The notes under the pieces were generated by a model. The model searched no databases. It saw only the letters and a list, made by a program, of their open reading frames with translations, and was not told where the DNA came from. A stretch of 17,304 nucleotides of DNA from contig JAQIWT010000602.1 in assembly GCA_034696485.1 (NCBI GenBank), positions 1 to 17,304 on the forward strand, read 5' to 3'. The stretch comes from Isohypsibius dastychi (lineage: Eukaryota > Tardigrada > Eutardigrada > Parachela > Isohypsibiidae). The translations under genes and the position numbers were made by a program. Shown here piece by piece: positions 1 to 10,104 of the stretch (the first letter of the stretch is position 1; each line of letters opens with the position of its first letter).

Positions 1-1931
1 GCAGCGCCGCCCTCAACTGCTACTCTCGATAAAAGAATGGAAACGGTGGTCGTTTCCTGTCTGTCCGCCGGCACCCCACCAACGCCAATCAATCGTTTGC
101 TTATCTTTTGCCTTCTTCAGAATGCGTACAACATTTTTTTTAAGACTGACAAAAAAGAATATCGACTTGTGCATCCTGGGTTATTTCTAGATACACATCC
201 GATACCCAACAGTCAATTTTCCATCTTTTGTGTCGAGGAATTTCAAGGCTCAAAGCCGCGAACCGGCATGTTTATACTGTAAACAGTTTCCTCAATCCTG
301 ACATGCAGTTCATGAATGTGTGCATTAAACGAATGGATTCACTCGAGAACTTGATTGCAAAAAAGTGCTTAGTCTGGCTCCGGCCCTACGCTCACAAAGG
401 ATGAACCAACCCATCTGGGAAAAAACGTTTTGTATCTGGGCTGGTTCTATCAAATGAAATTTGAATCGGAAACCGACTTGCCGAATAACAGCTCCCTCCA
501 TTTTTCACTCAACTCGCAAAAGGCATTTCAAATCAAAGTAGCGACTCGAGGACCAAGTCCCATTTTTTAATCTTACACTGATGGCGACAAAAATTAACTC
601 AGATGGCGTTTGTCTGGTGCGAAAACACAAGAGGAACTCTAAAATATCTCCAGATTCAAAAGTATTGCGAAAAATTTGACTTACGTACGGTTTATCAAAC
701 AAGAGGATGTCAGTTTTTCCGGGATTTTGCGGCGCACCAGAAGTCCCGATCACACGTGCGCGAGATTCTTTCCTACAAGCTCGTTAAGCAACGATATCTG
801 GAGACAAAACCTACGTTCAAAATACAGGAAATCAATCGAGCGTAGAAACGATGGAGGTTCTGGAGTCTAGGGCGATAACTCAATGCTCTTGATGATTACT
901 CACGTCGTTCGTGACTTCGAGGGAAGTCAAATCAATCATTAACCACCAACAACTGTCGTAAAGTAAACATAAAAAGCGAAAACAGCCAAACAGCTAAACA
1001 AGACGAAAATCGATAAATGAACGCGGTGAATGCTGAATGGAACACAAACAAACAAGTTCGAACTCAATACTGCACTGTAGTTTCCCCCTGCACTGAGAAC
1101 CGACCTGAGGCGAAGGCAAAAACCAGGTCATCGTGTTGCGTGAGCCCTATTCTACCTGGACACATAGCCCGGAGGCCCCGGGGGACATGCGGATTTGGAA
1201 ACCGTCATTGGTGACCTTTTGCGTATAAAACGTGGTACGTTTGGGCGTAGTTTTTAAAGCCTGGGTACCCGTGATAAGGCAATGCAATTCTCACGTAAGC
1301 ATTCCAGATCGAATCATGAAAACAATGCTCCATAATCAGCAAACAAAACGATATTGTTTTGCAGACCACAGATGTATGTTTGCGATTTCGCTGGCTAGAA
1401 CTGGCTGTCTGATACCGGCAGTCGCATGTCTGGTTAAAAATCGGTTTGTTGCGTCTATGATGTATGATGTAGACATAACAAAAGGAACCCACCAAAGAAA
1501 CCTTGACCATAGGATCGTTTTTTTCCCTTGATCTTTAGAAACAAGATGATGTTCGAAGTTCAATCAAATGTGCCAAGATATTTTCTGATCGATATCAGTA
1601 CTGTGCGTGCAATGGTGTTTCATTAATGTGCTTTGAAAATCAAAACAATTACCATGCAATATTTATGGCTGTGGCTGATTAGATGATTTGCTAAAAAACT
1701 GATTGGGAAACGATTTTGGTATCGTTTCGACTTCAAGGCATAATGCGACCAACTGATCTGCGACTTGGCGCATTACAGATGCAGACCATAAATTACGAAA
1801 AAGCAGAAAATCTATTTAGGTGTTATACAATCTTGAGATTCCGCTAAGTGGAAAAGCATTTTAATTGTTTGCTTGTTTAAGTAAACTGAACGTTGACGAA
1901 CAAAGACTTGAAGATTTAACAGATTTGTGCG
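1..1931. other. left flank with no supported gene
   Basis: I see no convincing coding region here. The open frames are short (up to about 100 codons), overlap each other on both strands, and match no family I recognise. Visible structure is minor: two adjacent small hairpins at 901-928 (cacg/cgtg arms, then gacttc/gaagtc arms), a TATA-like tataaaa near 1226 with no gene behind it, and a short inverted pair taatgcg/cgcatta at 1741-1775. Confidence 0.55.
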
Positions 1932-2040
1932 CGCCCAGCGGAAAAATACCATCGCATTACCATAGCGGCTTGGAATTACGGTTACCAAGGTCGGTATTAC
2001 TATGGTCACTTACTATGCTATGGTATGTCTATGGTAAGAC
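1932..2040 (+). repeat. foldback repeat rich in TACCATAG/CTATGGTA
   Basis: The segment starts with cgcccagcggaaaa (1932-1945) and then alternates taccat-type and atggta-type motifs, so it can fold on itself: ttaccatagc near 1954 pairs with gctatggta near 2018, and cttgg pairs with ccaag around an attacgg core. The same 14-base end occurs inverted at 14529-14542, next to similar attacgg and atggtat motifs. This suggests a dispersed non-autonomous foldback or MITE family. No target-site duplication was identified, so the boundaries are approximate. Confidence 0.45.
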
Positions 2041-2329
2041 CTGCCTAAAACCGTAAAATGAATATTAAGGTTCGTTTGCAAAAGTCTCGATAGGTAAATG
2101 GTCTGAGGCCTATAAATTGCTCGAATTTCACTGTCTGCCATTTTTCACTATTTTTATATCGAACAAACAAACCAACAATCTGAGAATCTCGTGAGATGCA
2201 TAGTTGCGAAAACAACCAGAATTACTAAAATCAGTGAGATGAACAACAAGGGAAAACTAGTCCAGGTCAATGGATGTATAGCGAAATAAAACGCGAACAA
2301 GGAACATTCGACTCAACCAACAAAGAAAT
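2041..2329. other. intergenic, 3' side of the minus-strand gene
   Basis: Non-coding as far as I can see. It must contain the 3' untranslated region and cleavage site of the minus-strand gene ending at 2330, but no AATAAA is visible in that orientation. A tataaat lies near 2111 on the plus strand with no gene downstream of it in that direction. Confidence 0.4.
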
Positions 2330-4288
2330 CTATTTCTTCAAACCAGAGCTCTTCGAGCTATTCCGACGCTTTTTCATCTCTGTAGTTTTGGCGTTGATGG
2401 CTTCGTCCTTCATCGGTTCCCCGCGAATAACACCGGATGCCTCTGTTCCTTCCGAATCGAAGTCGATTTCATCCGGCCAAACGATATTCTGCCACGAGTT
2501 ATCGACATGATTCCAAATGCGGATTATGTGCCTGGTTCCGTCCAGGGCAGGGAAGAATGTATAAGACTCCCGACATGTCTTGACCCGGTACAATTTAGAA
2601 ACGAAGTCCCTTTCCCAGAACATCCCTTGGCACGTCATGATCGACCATGCATAATCCGACGAGCTGCTGAGGAGAACGAAGCGACGCCCAATCATCTTGC
2701 CTTCTCTTCCAGTTGGTTTAACTCCCTGAAAATATGTATAAATTAAATGGGAGATAACGTCAAACCAAACAACCGGAAGTTAGAGAATCTGTTATACTGG
2801 AACTGTTTGGAATTGAAAAAAGACCCTCAAAATTCAATAAAAAAACCAGGAATTTTTAACTCACCAGTTGAATATAACGGTAGAACTCTCCTCGATAAAG
2901 TCGCGTGAATTTCCCAGTCCACTCGGGATATGGGCCCATCAATGGCAAGGCAGGAGCATCCTCGGTTTGGGGAACATCAGCTTCTGCGCGAATTTGGAGA
3001 GCCCGACGATTGGCACACACGGACAGGATTACTTGAACAGCTTTGAATTCCGGCTCGCTGAATAAATAGGTACGGATGTCCCGGAGAACTATTGGTCCGT
3101 CCCCCAATACCAGTTTCCATGAAACGAGATCCGGACCGGCATCGCAGAAGGTCTGGGTTTCCCCGTCATAGTGAGCGATTAACATAGCTCCAGTTGGAGC
3201 CAACTGCAACAGAAATGAACATTTGAATGTTGTGTCTTCTGTTTTTCAAAGTTGCGAAAAAGTTACGAAAAAACTTAAAATTTCCATTATTCAGATTTTC
3301 TGCTGAGAACATATTCGATTTCGTAAATAAGTCATCACGAACCATGAACACCATTCCACCATTGTGAAGAATACAACGCGGGCTTTCGGGTCCTTGGTAC
3401 TGGAGGTCATCGGGATTCGAGATAACAGAAACCACTTTCATACGATAATCCGAGAAGACTTCCGGCCAAGTGCAAAGTCTTTCCAATTTGACAGCATAAT
3501 ATTCATGCATCCAGTCCAGCAGTCCGCATTCACTTTCTCCAGGTAGATCTCGATAAATTTTCGCTGCAAAAAATCAGAAGTCAGTTTCAGTTATCAACAC
3601 TTTCGGATTTTACAATTTTGAACGCGTTTTGGTTTTTACTTACTTTTGGGATCAATCGGAACCACCTCGTTCCAGTTAGTCTCCAAGTACATGTTCCCGA
3701 CGGCCTGATGCACAATTTCTGTCCATCCGGAGTAGACGTTTGGTGGGATAAAGCGAGGTCGAACATTATTCTCCAAGCACCAGGTAATCGGAACACCAAC
3801 GCGGCCTTGCTGAGCAGGATACCACTTCCCGTCATCAATCTGGAATTACGGACAAATATAGCAGCCGGAAGTACAGTGTGAAAATTCGAGAAGGTTTTGT
3901 TTGTAAAGAATTCATAGAAAATATATCTACGAACCCTCATAGCCAAGATAGCAGATGCTGCGATTTTGTTGTCGTTTCCAGACAGCACTTTGAAGACCCA
4001 CAGGTTCCCGACTGATACATGGACTCCGCGCTGGAGTTCGGTTGGATCCTTGATAACGGCAGCTTCCGGGACGTCGCGACCTTTGATAAACTTTGTATCC
4101 TTGGGGAAAATGCGCATGGAATAGTTTCTCTCAGTGCCCAGATATTTCGCAACATCGTCGCCGTCCAGCAATTTCCTCATCCTCGTGCCGATTTCGTCTT
4201 TCGGACACATATGCGATCCTTCGATTGTACACAATCCGCCCGGAACTTCAACGGTGACTTTGCCAGTTGGACGAGGTTCCTCCGACAT
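2330..4288 (-). CDS. unrecognised five-exon gene, 501 aa
   Basis: Exons on the minus strand: 4288-3935, 3839-3644, 3563-3343, 3203-2865 and 2725-2330 (stop TAG), joining to 502 codons including the stop. Introns are 95, 80, 139, 139 and 139 bp-class (95, 80, 139, 139). Donors at introns 1 and 3 are gttcgt, while introns 2 and 4 use gtaagt and gtgagt. Acceptors are ttccag, ttgcag, ttgcag and tttcag. The protein starts MSEEPRPTGKVTVEVPGG, is tryptophan-rich in the middle (IDDGKWYPAQQGRVG, SGWTEIVHQ, NWNEVV), and ends in a basic stretch (MKKRRNSSKSS) that could be a nuclear localisation signal. No signal peptide or membrane span is visible. I recognise no family; three PTG-containing segments (near residues 7, 260 and 374) may mark repeated domains. 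The end of exon 3 is the least certain junction, because a gtgttc donor 6 bases earlier would also keep frame. Confidence 0.72.
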
Positions 4289-4366
4289 TTTGAAATAAGG
4301 GGAACGAACTCGGCGGAAGAAACAAGAAGAAACAACATCTGAATTTCTTTGATCGGAATTCTCTCA

Positions 4367-4374
4367 TTTATATA
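4367..4374 (-). promoter_or_regulatory. TATA box of the minus-strand gene
   Basis: On the minus strand this reads TATATAAA and lies 79 bp upstream of the ATG at 4288. That leaves room for initiation near 4340 and a leader of about 50 nt. The same catttatatac string recurs at 4673-4683, about 60 bp before the plus-strand RRM gene, so both divergent genes may use similar core promoters. Confidence 0.5.
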
Positions 4375-4415
4375 CATTCGAGTGAGCATGCGCGAGACAA
4401 GTTGAACGACTCAAG

Positions 4416-4541
4416 ACCAGTGGTGGCTTGGACGGTTGCAAATCTCAAAAAGGGGTTCAAACAATATGCGGACAACCAACTACGGGGAAGTTTGCCTCCC
4501 CACCCCCTCCCCCTTCCCCGACCCACCAAGCCACCACTGGT
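4416..4541. mobile_element. MITE-like element with 16-bp terminal inverted repeats
   Basis: Perfect inverted repeats ACCAGTGGTGGCTTGG (4416-4431) and CCAAGCCACCACTGGT (4526-4541) bound a 126-bp segment with no coding content. The right half is strongly C-rich on the plus strand (4498-4525). CAGTG-type ends and small size suit a non-autonomous DNA transposon, possibly hAT-like. The flanking 8-mers (ctcaagac left, ttaaaagc right) match at only about half their positions, so a target-site duplication is not convincing. It sits between two divergent promoters. Confidence 0.6.
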
Positions 4542-4596
4542 TAAAAGCACGTTGTTTACAAGTTCAGTGCTGAAGTCATTCGCACTTTTATCCTGT

Positions 4597-4634
4597 GTGC
4601 CTTGATTTCCTCGTGCCTTGATTTCCTCGTGCCT
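4597..4634 (+). repeat. 16-bp tandem repeat, 2.4 copies
   Basis: The unit gtgccttgatttcctc occurs at 4597-4612 and 4613-4628 and is followed by a partial gtgcct. It lies in the probable leader or promoter of the RRM gene, just before an acceptor-like tttctcag (4641-4648). Confidence 0.8.
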
Positions 4635-4742
4635 AGAATATTTCTCAGTTCGACGTTTCCATCTCGTACGAACATTTATATACCGGAAATTCGCTCAGAA
4701 ATTCCGTCAGCCTCCGCAAACGGACTTGTTTCCTTTTTCATC

Positions 4743-6288
4743 ATGAATTCCACTGACTCAAAATTCAGCATTACTGCATGTGAATATGGATTTATTGTAG
4801 CCCAAGCAACATCGAAGGAGATGATCGCGAATGCTCCTGTTGATGACTACGAAGAGATCCTGAACGGAGTTTCTGTTCGTCTCACCCCGACTCGACTTTT
4901 GCTGCGTTATTTGCCTGCTCAGGTATGTCTGACGTTTTTTTATTGTCATTCAGATATATCCATATTGGCTTGCAGTTGACTGTGGAAAAGCTCACCGAGA
5001 TTTGCAGTCAATTTGGAACGCTGAAGGAGCCAGCGACTATCGTGATGAATCCCATATCAGGTTAAATTCCGTACTTCCGGTTTGATTTTCTTCATTGTGT
5101 ATATCAACTCCGATATTTGCAGGCAAGAAGTGTGGATATGGATTTGTTGCTTTCGACACTGTCGAAAGTACAAATCAGGCTCGCCTGGCATTGTTGGGGA
5201 AGGAACTGTATGGAAATCGCATCATCGTATGTTTTTTGTGCAGACTGACCTTTTACTTGGCATTAAGTCAATGTTTTTTCAGGCGCAGGTGGCGTATGAG
5301 CACGACAAACAAACGCGTCGAGCTTGTCTCCATTTGGAAGGACTCAACATCAATTGGACGCCGGAGGAAGTCTACGATGAATTTCGCTTTTTGGGAGGAC
5401 AAGTGATGTCAACCAAGATTTTGCTGGATCCGATTACAGGTACGCTGTTTTTCCTGTAGAAATGCAGATTGAAGCAGTTTTAATTCAACTTTCGAAAAAC
5501 CTGCATTTCAACCGGAAGTGAATTTGTGCAAAATTTCTTCGTTTGTTCTCTGTTCAAATTAATGTGATTTTTTGTTTGTAAATCAGCCTTTCTCTATGCA
5601 CCGGAAATTCGTTATTTCATGACGAAGTGCAATTTGAGTTATCGTGATTGAATTTCTCGGTTAACTTGCAAGTCAACCGGAAGTGAATTTGTGCGGAATA
5701 TCTCTTGATTTATTCATGACGTTCTGAAATATTTTAGGTGTCTCGCGCGGGATCGGATTTGTCCGCTTCCTATCGAAGATGCATGCAGCGCATGTTCTTT
5801 ACACTCGAGATGGATATGTTCCTGTCGGGGAAACTCAGCCAGTCAAAATCACCTGGGCCAAGTATGGAAAAGGAGGAGAGCACATGCCGGATTCCGAACC
5901 GTTTTCTGAACCGTTTTCGCAGCCAGTATCTGAACCACTCTCGCAGCCGGGATCCGAACCAGTGTCCGGCGCTTCTGGGACGGGAATCAGTATCTTTGTC
6001 GGTAACATCGGGAAAGCTTTTACTGAGGATTCCCTCAAGGCTGAAGGCGCTAAATATGGGAATGTCATTTCCGCTGCGGTAAGCCGGGATTTTTTGGCTG
6101 ATTTCATTTGGTTTCATTGTATATATCAAACAACAAATTTCTAGATCACGGTCGCCGGTGGAAATAATGGGGGTGGATATGGGTTCTTGAATATGGCGGA
6201 TATCAACGGCGCCATGGATGTCATCGCGAACATGAATGGAAAGAAGTTTCCCGGTGGTGGAGTTCTGAGTGTCTCTCGAAAACGTTGA
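4743..6288 (+). CDS. three-RRM RNA-binding protein, ELAV/RBMS-like
   Basis: Exons 4743-4922, 4976-5060, 5123-5226, 5283-5439, 5738-6078 and 6145-6288 give 336 aa. RRM1 has RNP2 LLLRYL (52-57) and RNP1 KCGYGFVAF (91-99). RRM2 has RNP2 CLHLEG (138-143) and RNP1 RGIGFVRF (179-186). RRM3 has RNP2 IFVGNI (261-266) and RNP1 GGYGFLNM (299-306). RRM2's ILLDPITGVSRGIGFVRF resembles the ELAV/Hu signature, while RRM1's CSQFG...KKCGYGFVAFD is closer to RBMS/SUP-26 types, so subfamily is open. Such proteins bind U- or AU-rich single-stranded RNA in splicing, stability or translation. RRM2 and RRM3 are joined by a low-complexity linker (227-255) of SEPxSQP-like repeats. The length suits a minimal three-RRM protein. 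Intron 4 (298 bp) is unusually long for this locus and contains a repeat. Confidence 0.88.
5508..5694 (+). repeat. 22-bp perfect direct repeat inside intron 4 of the RRM gene
   Basis: A 22-base string built on caaccggaagtgaatttgtg occurs identically at 5508-5529 and 5673-5694, 165 bp apart. The copies are preceded by the related cctgcatt and cttgcaag. Both contain CCGGAAGT. They lie in the only long intron of the gene. Confidence 0.9.
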
Positions 6289-6628
6289 GATTTTCATATT
6301 TTTTCCTCGATTTCGGTAACCATAATGCGATGTTATTAATTTTATCTTGTGGGGATATGTACGTCAAGTTGGTGTGTCTGAATGTGAGACTAACGAAGTG
6401 AGATTTTAATGAAGTCGAGATTATTTACGAGCTGAGAATTTGTATGATATTTGCGGCCCAAAAAGGGGGGGGGGGGTGGAGAAGGTCTGGCGGACTCGTG
6501 TGTGGGGGGGGGGATTCTCGGGTTCGATGCCGATATGCCACCAGGTTTTTGATTCTCGAAGCCTGCGCGCTAGTGCCAAACAGCAACAGACATGTTTGTT
6601 TTCGTTTCATTTTAAAGTCTCTTATTCT
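6289..6628 (+). other. intergenic with two long G runs
   Basis: This short spacer between the RRM stop and the transposase ATG contains G12 at 6465-6476 and G10 at 6504-6513, separated by a G-rich tract. The reading frame of the transposase stays open from 6440, so an earlier non-ATG or spliced start cannot be excluded. I chose ATG 6629. No TATA box or CACTA-type terminal repeat is visible. Confidence 0.6.
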
Positions 6629-9296
6629 ATGGAGGCCAAACAAGGTCCCCTCGAAAGAGCGAACAGGAAAATACTGAGGAACGTGAGGCGAGCTATTGAT
6701 GTACCTGCCCTCAATGGAAACACACCAGGGATTCCATGTCTTCCTCAACTCAACGATTCTGACCATGGTGACTCCGAACCAGAATCAAGTCCGCATAGCT
6801 CTGACAACGAACAGGATTTGGAAATGTTGTTCCACGGTGCCAACATGTCTGTCGCGGGCGCGAGCGGGGCGATTCTCAAATTCAGCGACCGCCATGGATT
6901 ATCAAATAATGCGATTGACGATCTAATTGTTCTGATGAATGGAATGCTCCCCCGGCCCAACAAACTCGTATCTTCTCGCTATCTACTAGAAAAGCAGTTG
7001 GCTGACCAGATTCCGACTTCGACGCGGAGGAGATTCTGTACGTTTCACAACATACTTGTACCGCCGGAAGACGACTGTCATCACTGTTTAACGGATTTGA
7101 ATACTAATTTGATACAGAGGGAAACAATGCTCGAGCGAGAGCAGGTATTTTTCACCTGGAGCATAGAGGAGAATGTTCAGCGTCTGTTTCGATTGACCGG
7201 GTTCAGGGAAAAACTCGGGCAAATGTCGACAAACGGATTGGATATTCGACATGGGGATATTTTGAGTGACCGGATGTTCGATTGCGGACGGGACATTTCG
7301 CTTTCATTTTTCGTTGATGGTGCCCCGCTTCACAAACACTCGCGGATGAATAATATGTGGATTGTTTGGACCTTCGTTAATAATTTGCCAGTCAGAGACC
7401 GACGGCGTTATGGATTTATCACATCTCTTAGTTTGTCGTGGAAAAAAACTCCTCCAGATATTCTGCTACAAATAGCGACAACGGAACTGATTGAGCTCCA
7501 CCTTCGAACGGGTATTATTATTCGAGGACAATTAACCGAGGTCACACTTTTGATGATCTGTGCTGATTCTCCGGCGAGATGCGAGTGCCAAGGGACGACT
7601 CAGTGGAACGGGAAACACCACTGTTGCGGGACCTGTGAATATTCGGGTGTCCAGGATCATGGCACAACTGTTTTCCCTTATTACGGGATTGACGCAAAGC
7701 TAAGAACAGCTGCAAGCCAAGTCGAGTACAACAGAGAACGAATGCGAGTGCTCAATGACGGTGATGACGTCATGAAGCCTTTTGTCCGGCAATACGGATA
7801 TATGGGAGTTAAAAGGAAGAGTGATCTGCTACGCTTGGGTAAAGTTGATACCGTGCTCGACAGATATAATAAAAGATTTTTCGTTGGCAGGTCAGCAGTT
7901 TGACATAATACGAGGGCTCCCACACGACGCCATGCACATAATATCCGGGGTAATGGAAAAGTTCCTGACACTTCTCTTGACCGTACCTTTGGCCACTCTT
8001 CCGTTCGCTGAAATTCGCAAAACAGAAAACCGCCCAAAACCAAAGAAGCGGAATATACTGGACGATGATGATGTGGAATGCATAGACGAGTTCTTCCGGA
8101 GTATCTGGTTTCCGTCCGATACTAGCCGGTAAGTTTCGTATCGAGTAACTTACAAGGTGAATTACGTCCTGAACTTATTACAGTATTCCGAGAAATGGAC
8201 TGCGGCGTTTTGGAGACTGGAAGGCATCCGAGTCTCTCAACACCTTGCTCTATCATTTTGCAATTTTGGCGGCTGAGAACGCTGACGTAAAGAAGCGATT
8301 TGACCCGGAGATCATATACCTGTTAAGAACCTTGTCCGGATTTTTCAATATTTTGTTTGCTGATCAAAATCGCGTTGGAGTCCCCGCGAACGATGTCATT
8401 CAAAATCGTTCAGAATTGGCGGATGCGATGATTAAAGATTTCCTCATTTTGGCCACACGCATCTTCGGACAAGCTCACATGGTATGCAGATATTTATGCT
8501 TTCCACCGTTTGAAATTTTTCGTATATGAATAGTTCTCGTTTTTTGCAGACTTGGAATTTTCACCAGATGTTACATTTACCGAGAAATTATCGAGATCTC
8601 GGTCCACTGTATGGCTTCGCCAATTACCAGAACGAAGATGTGTTCCGGTTATTGACCAGTTTACCGATGGGCACGGCCAGGGTAGATGTCGAAATCGTGA
8701 ATAAGTGGGGTCGCAAACAGGCGCTCCATCAACTGGATCAAGTTGGCCCTCGCGATCTGTGTGCCTCGTTTGAAGGAATGAAATTCGAGTTGACGACAAC
8801 GGAATTTGATCAGGAATTCATCCAAGCTATTCGAAATTTTCTACTCGGTCGAAGAGGAGAGCTGGAATTTGGGGGACTGTTTCGCAGGGCCACATCTGCG
8901 AAGGGATATCGCATCGACAGTTTACTGTGGTCAGAGCGATCTGATCACCCGACGACGAATGCCTTTTGGACAATCGACAATCCTGACCGTATAATTGAAG
9001 TGCATGGGGTAATGCGTTGCTTCTCGCCTGATGGGACAACTCGTGGCTTCGTTTTCGGCTACGGAAGATCTCGAAAACTGTGCCCCTTTCTATGGCGTTC
9101 ATTTCAGTCAACGAATTCTCATCTGACACTCGATTTCCCGCGCATGTACATGTCAGACAGTAACCCACAAAGAATCTTACGGTCTGTAATTATCGTTGAT
9201 TTCGAACAACTTAATCGACAGTTAATTGTGTTACGAAAAAACCCGAAATCAGCAGTTCGCTTCTGTGAAAAGTCATTCAAAATGCCTCACGATTAA
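6629..9296 (+). CDS. CACTA/Tnp2-like transposase, possibly domesticated
   Basis: Exons 6629-7838, 7891-8128, 8184-8481 and 8550-9296 give 830 aa with no internal stop or frameshift. Family hallmarks appear in order: a zinc-ribbon-like C137-H140-C150-C153; FFVDGAPLHK with candidate catalytic D230; ADSPAR with D313; GTTQWNGKHHCCGTC; a FDII...HDAMHIISGV block (407-423) whose alignment confirms the first intron; the LRRFGDWKASE block (489-499); and NFHQMLHLP (585-593). These match animal EnSpm/CACTA transposases of the Transposase_21/tnp2 type. The N-terminus has a serine/acidic stretch (about 42-65). In transposons these enzymes cut and rejoin element ends. Here no terminal inverted repeats were found nearby and the neighbouring genes are 340 and 88 bp away. 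That favours a captured host gene, or an old copy that lost its ends. Confidence 0.85.
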
Positions 9297-9384
9297 TCGG
9301 TTTTGATTTATAGCATGGTTTTTCGTTTGGTTATTTTTTATGAGAAAACAGATCTAAACCGGGATAAAGCAAACTTCTGCAAAA

Positions 9385-9909
9385 TCAAGCACCGGAAGTA
9401 CGTCGTTTCTTGTTGGGAAGTCTGTAGTGCGCTTTGACACGAATCAGCTTGGGAATACTCGGCTCCAATGCGATATGACTGTCACTGTTCTTGGTCTTCA
9501 AAACTGCGGGTCCGTTGACAGTTGGGTTGCGAGAAATATCCGGAATAATCTGCGTTGGAATGAACCGCTGAGCTTCATTGCGTGAGTAGTCGTTGAATGG
9601 CAGAAAACACGAAGTAATCAATGGGGTCCCGTCTCGCTGCGTAGTATAAGGTGTTCCATCTTTCGGCATCATAGCACGAGTAGAAGGCGGCTTTTTCCAC
9701 GATTTATCGCGTGTTGGGCCTGTAACTTCAACCGGGACCATCTCGATGTCGGAGTCCGAATTGGAATCCAACACAATAATCGGAATGGGTTCGGGATGAC
9801 TGCTAGATGGTCCATGTGTGCTGATCGCAGAAACAAAATTATGGGCATTCTGGGATTGACTTTCGGTGTTCGGTGGTGAAAACTGGATGGTTCCAGATAT
9901 GGAATTCAT
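9385..9909 (-). CDS. small protein with a SUMO-interacting motif, 174 aa
   Basis: A single-exon frame from ATG 9909 to the stop at 9385. An in-frame TTG five codons earlier is a less likely start. Residues 42-54 read IPIIVLDSNSDSD, a textbook SUMO-interacting motif: a four-residue aliphatic core (I44 I45 V46 L47) followed by an acid/serine tail. The rest is polar and proline-rich, so probably disordered, with DGTP twice (84-87 and 93-96), and ends in LPNKKRRTSGA, a likely nuclear localisation signal. No enzyme domain is recognised. The gene is convergent with the transposase gene (88 bp between stops) and head-to-head with the H2A variant (195 bp between ATGs), which suggests a shared promoter. 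I infer a nuclear adaptor that binds SUMO-modified proteins; the gene's reality rests on the motif, the NLS and the clean frame. Confidence 0.68.
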   Translation of the reverse strand: MNSISGTIQFSPPNTESQSQNAHNFVSAISTHGPSSSHPEPIPIIVLDSNSDSDIEMVPVEVTGPTRDKSWKKPPSTRAMMPKDGTPYTTQRDGTPLITSCFLPFNDYSRNEAQRFIPTQIIPDISRNPTVNGPAVLKTKNSDSHIALEPSIPKLIRVKAHYRLPNKKRRTSGA

Positions 9910-10104
9910 TCTTTCTTTCCACAACCGAAACAGCTAAAACGTAAACAAACTGAAATTGAATTTCTGAATTTAGTAGGGGGTCGTCAGTAGCGTCAAATCG
10001 TAAGGGGTCAGCTGTAAAATTGTGCTGACGTGTCAACCCTCGAGCTGATTTCGGAGTTCCTCATTTTTTTCCAGCGAAAATCCTCATTTTTTAGAGGTGG
10101 AAGA
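9910..10104. promoter_or_regulatory. bidirectional promoter between SIM gene and H2A variant
   Basis: These 195 bp separate the two divergent start codons. They include a CRE-like tgctgacgtgtca (10021-10033), a T-rich acceptor-like tttttttccag ending at 10074, and a 12-bp direct repeat tcctcatttttt at 10058 and 10081. The acceptor lies 31 bp before ATG 10105, so the H2A transcript may have a spliced or trans-spliced leader. No TATA box is evident. Confidence 0.45.

Noticed and set aside
505-845. Overlapping frames on both strands, with a minus-strand GTAAGT (679-684) and TTTTAG that could define a 46-bp intron
   Set aside because: The spliced reading has no ATG and meets a stop just upstream; the minus frame starts at GTG; no family resemblance.
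1205-1563. Mutually overlapping frames of 75-101 codons on both strands
   Set aside because: Complementary shadow frames with no splice-linked continuation or recognisable domain.
7681-8083. Minus-strand frames within the transposase gene
   Set aside because: They are antisense shadows of exons 1 and 2; the sense frame carries the family motifs.
6300-9400. CACTA terminal inverted repeats around the transposase
   Set aside because: Reading both flanks showed no CACTA/CACTG-type ends or matching inverted sequences.
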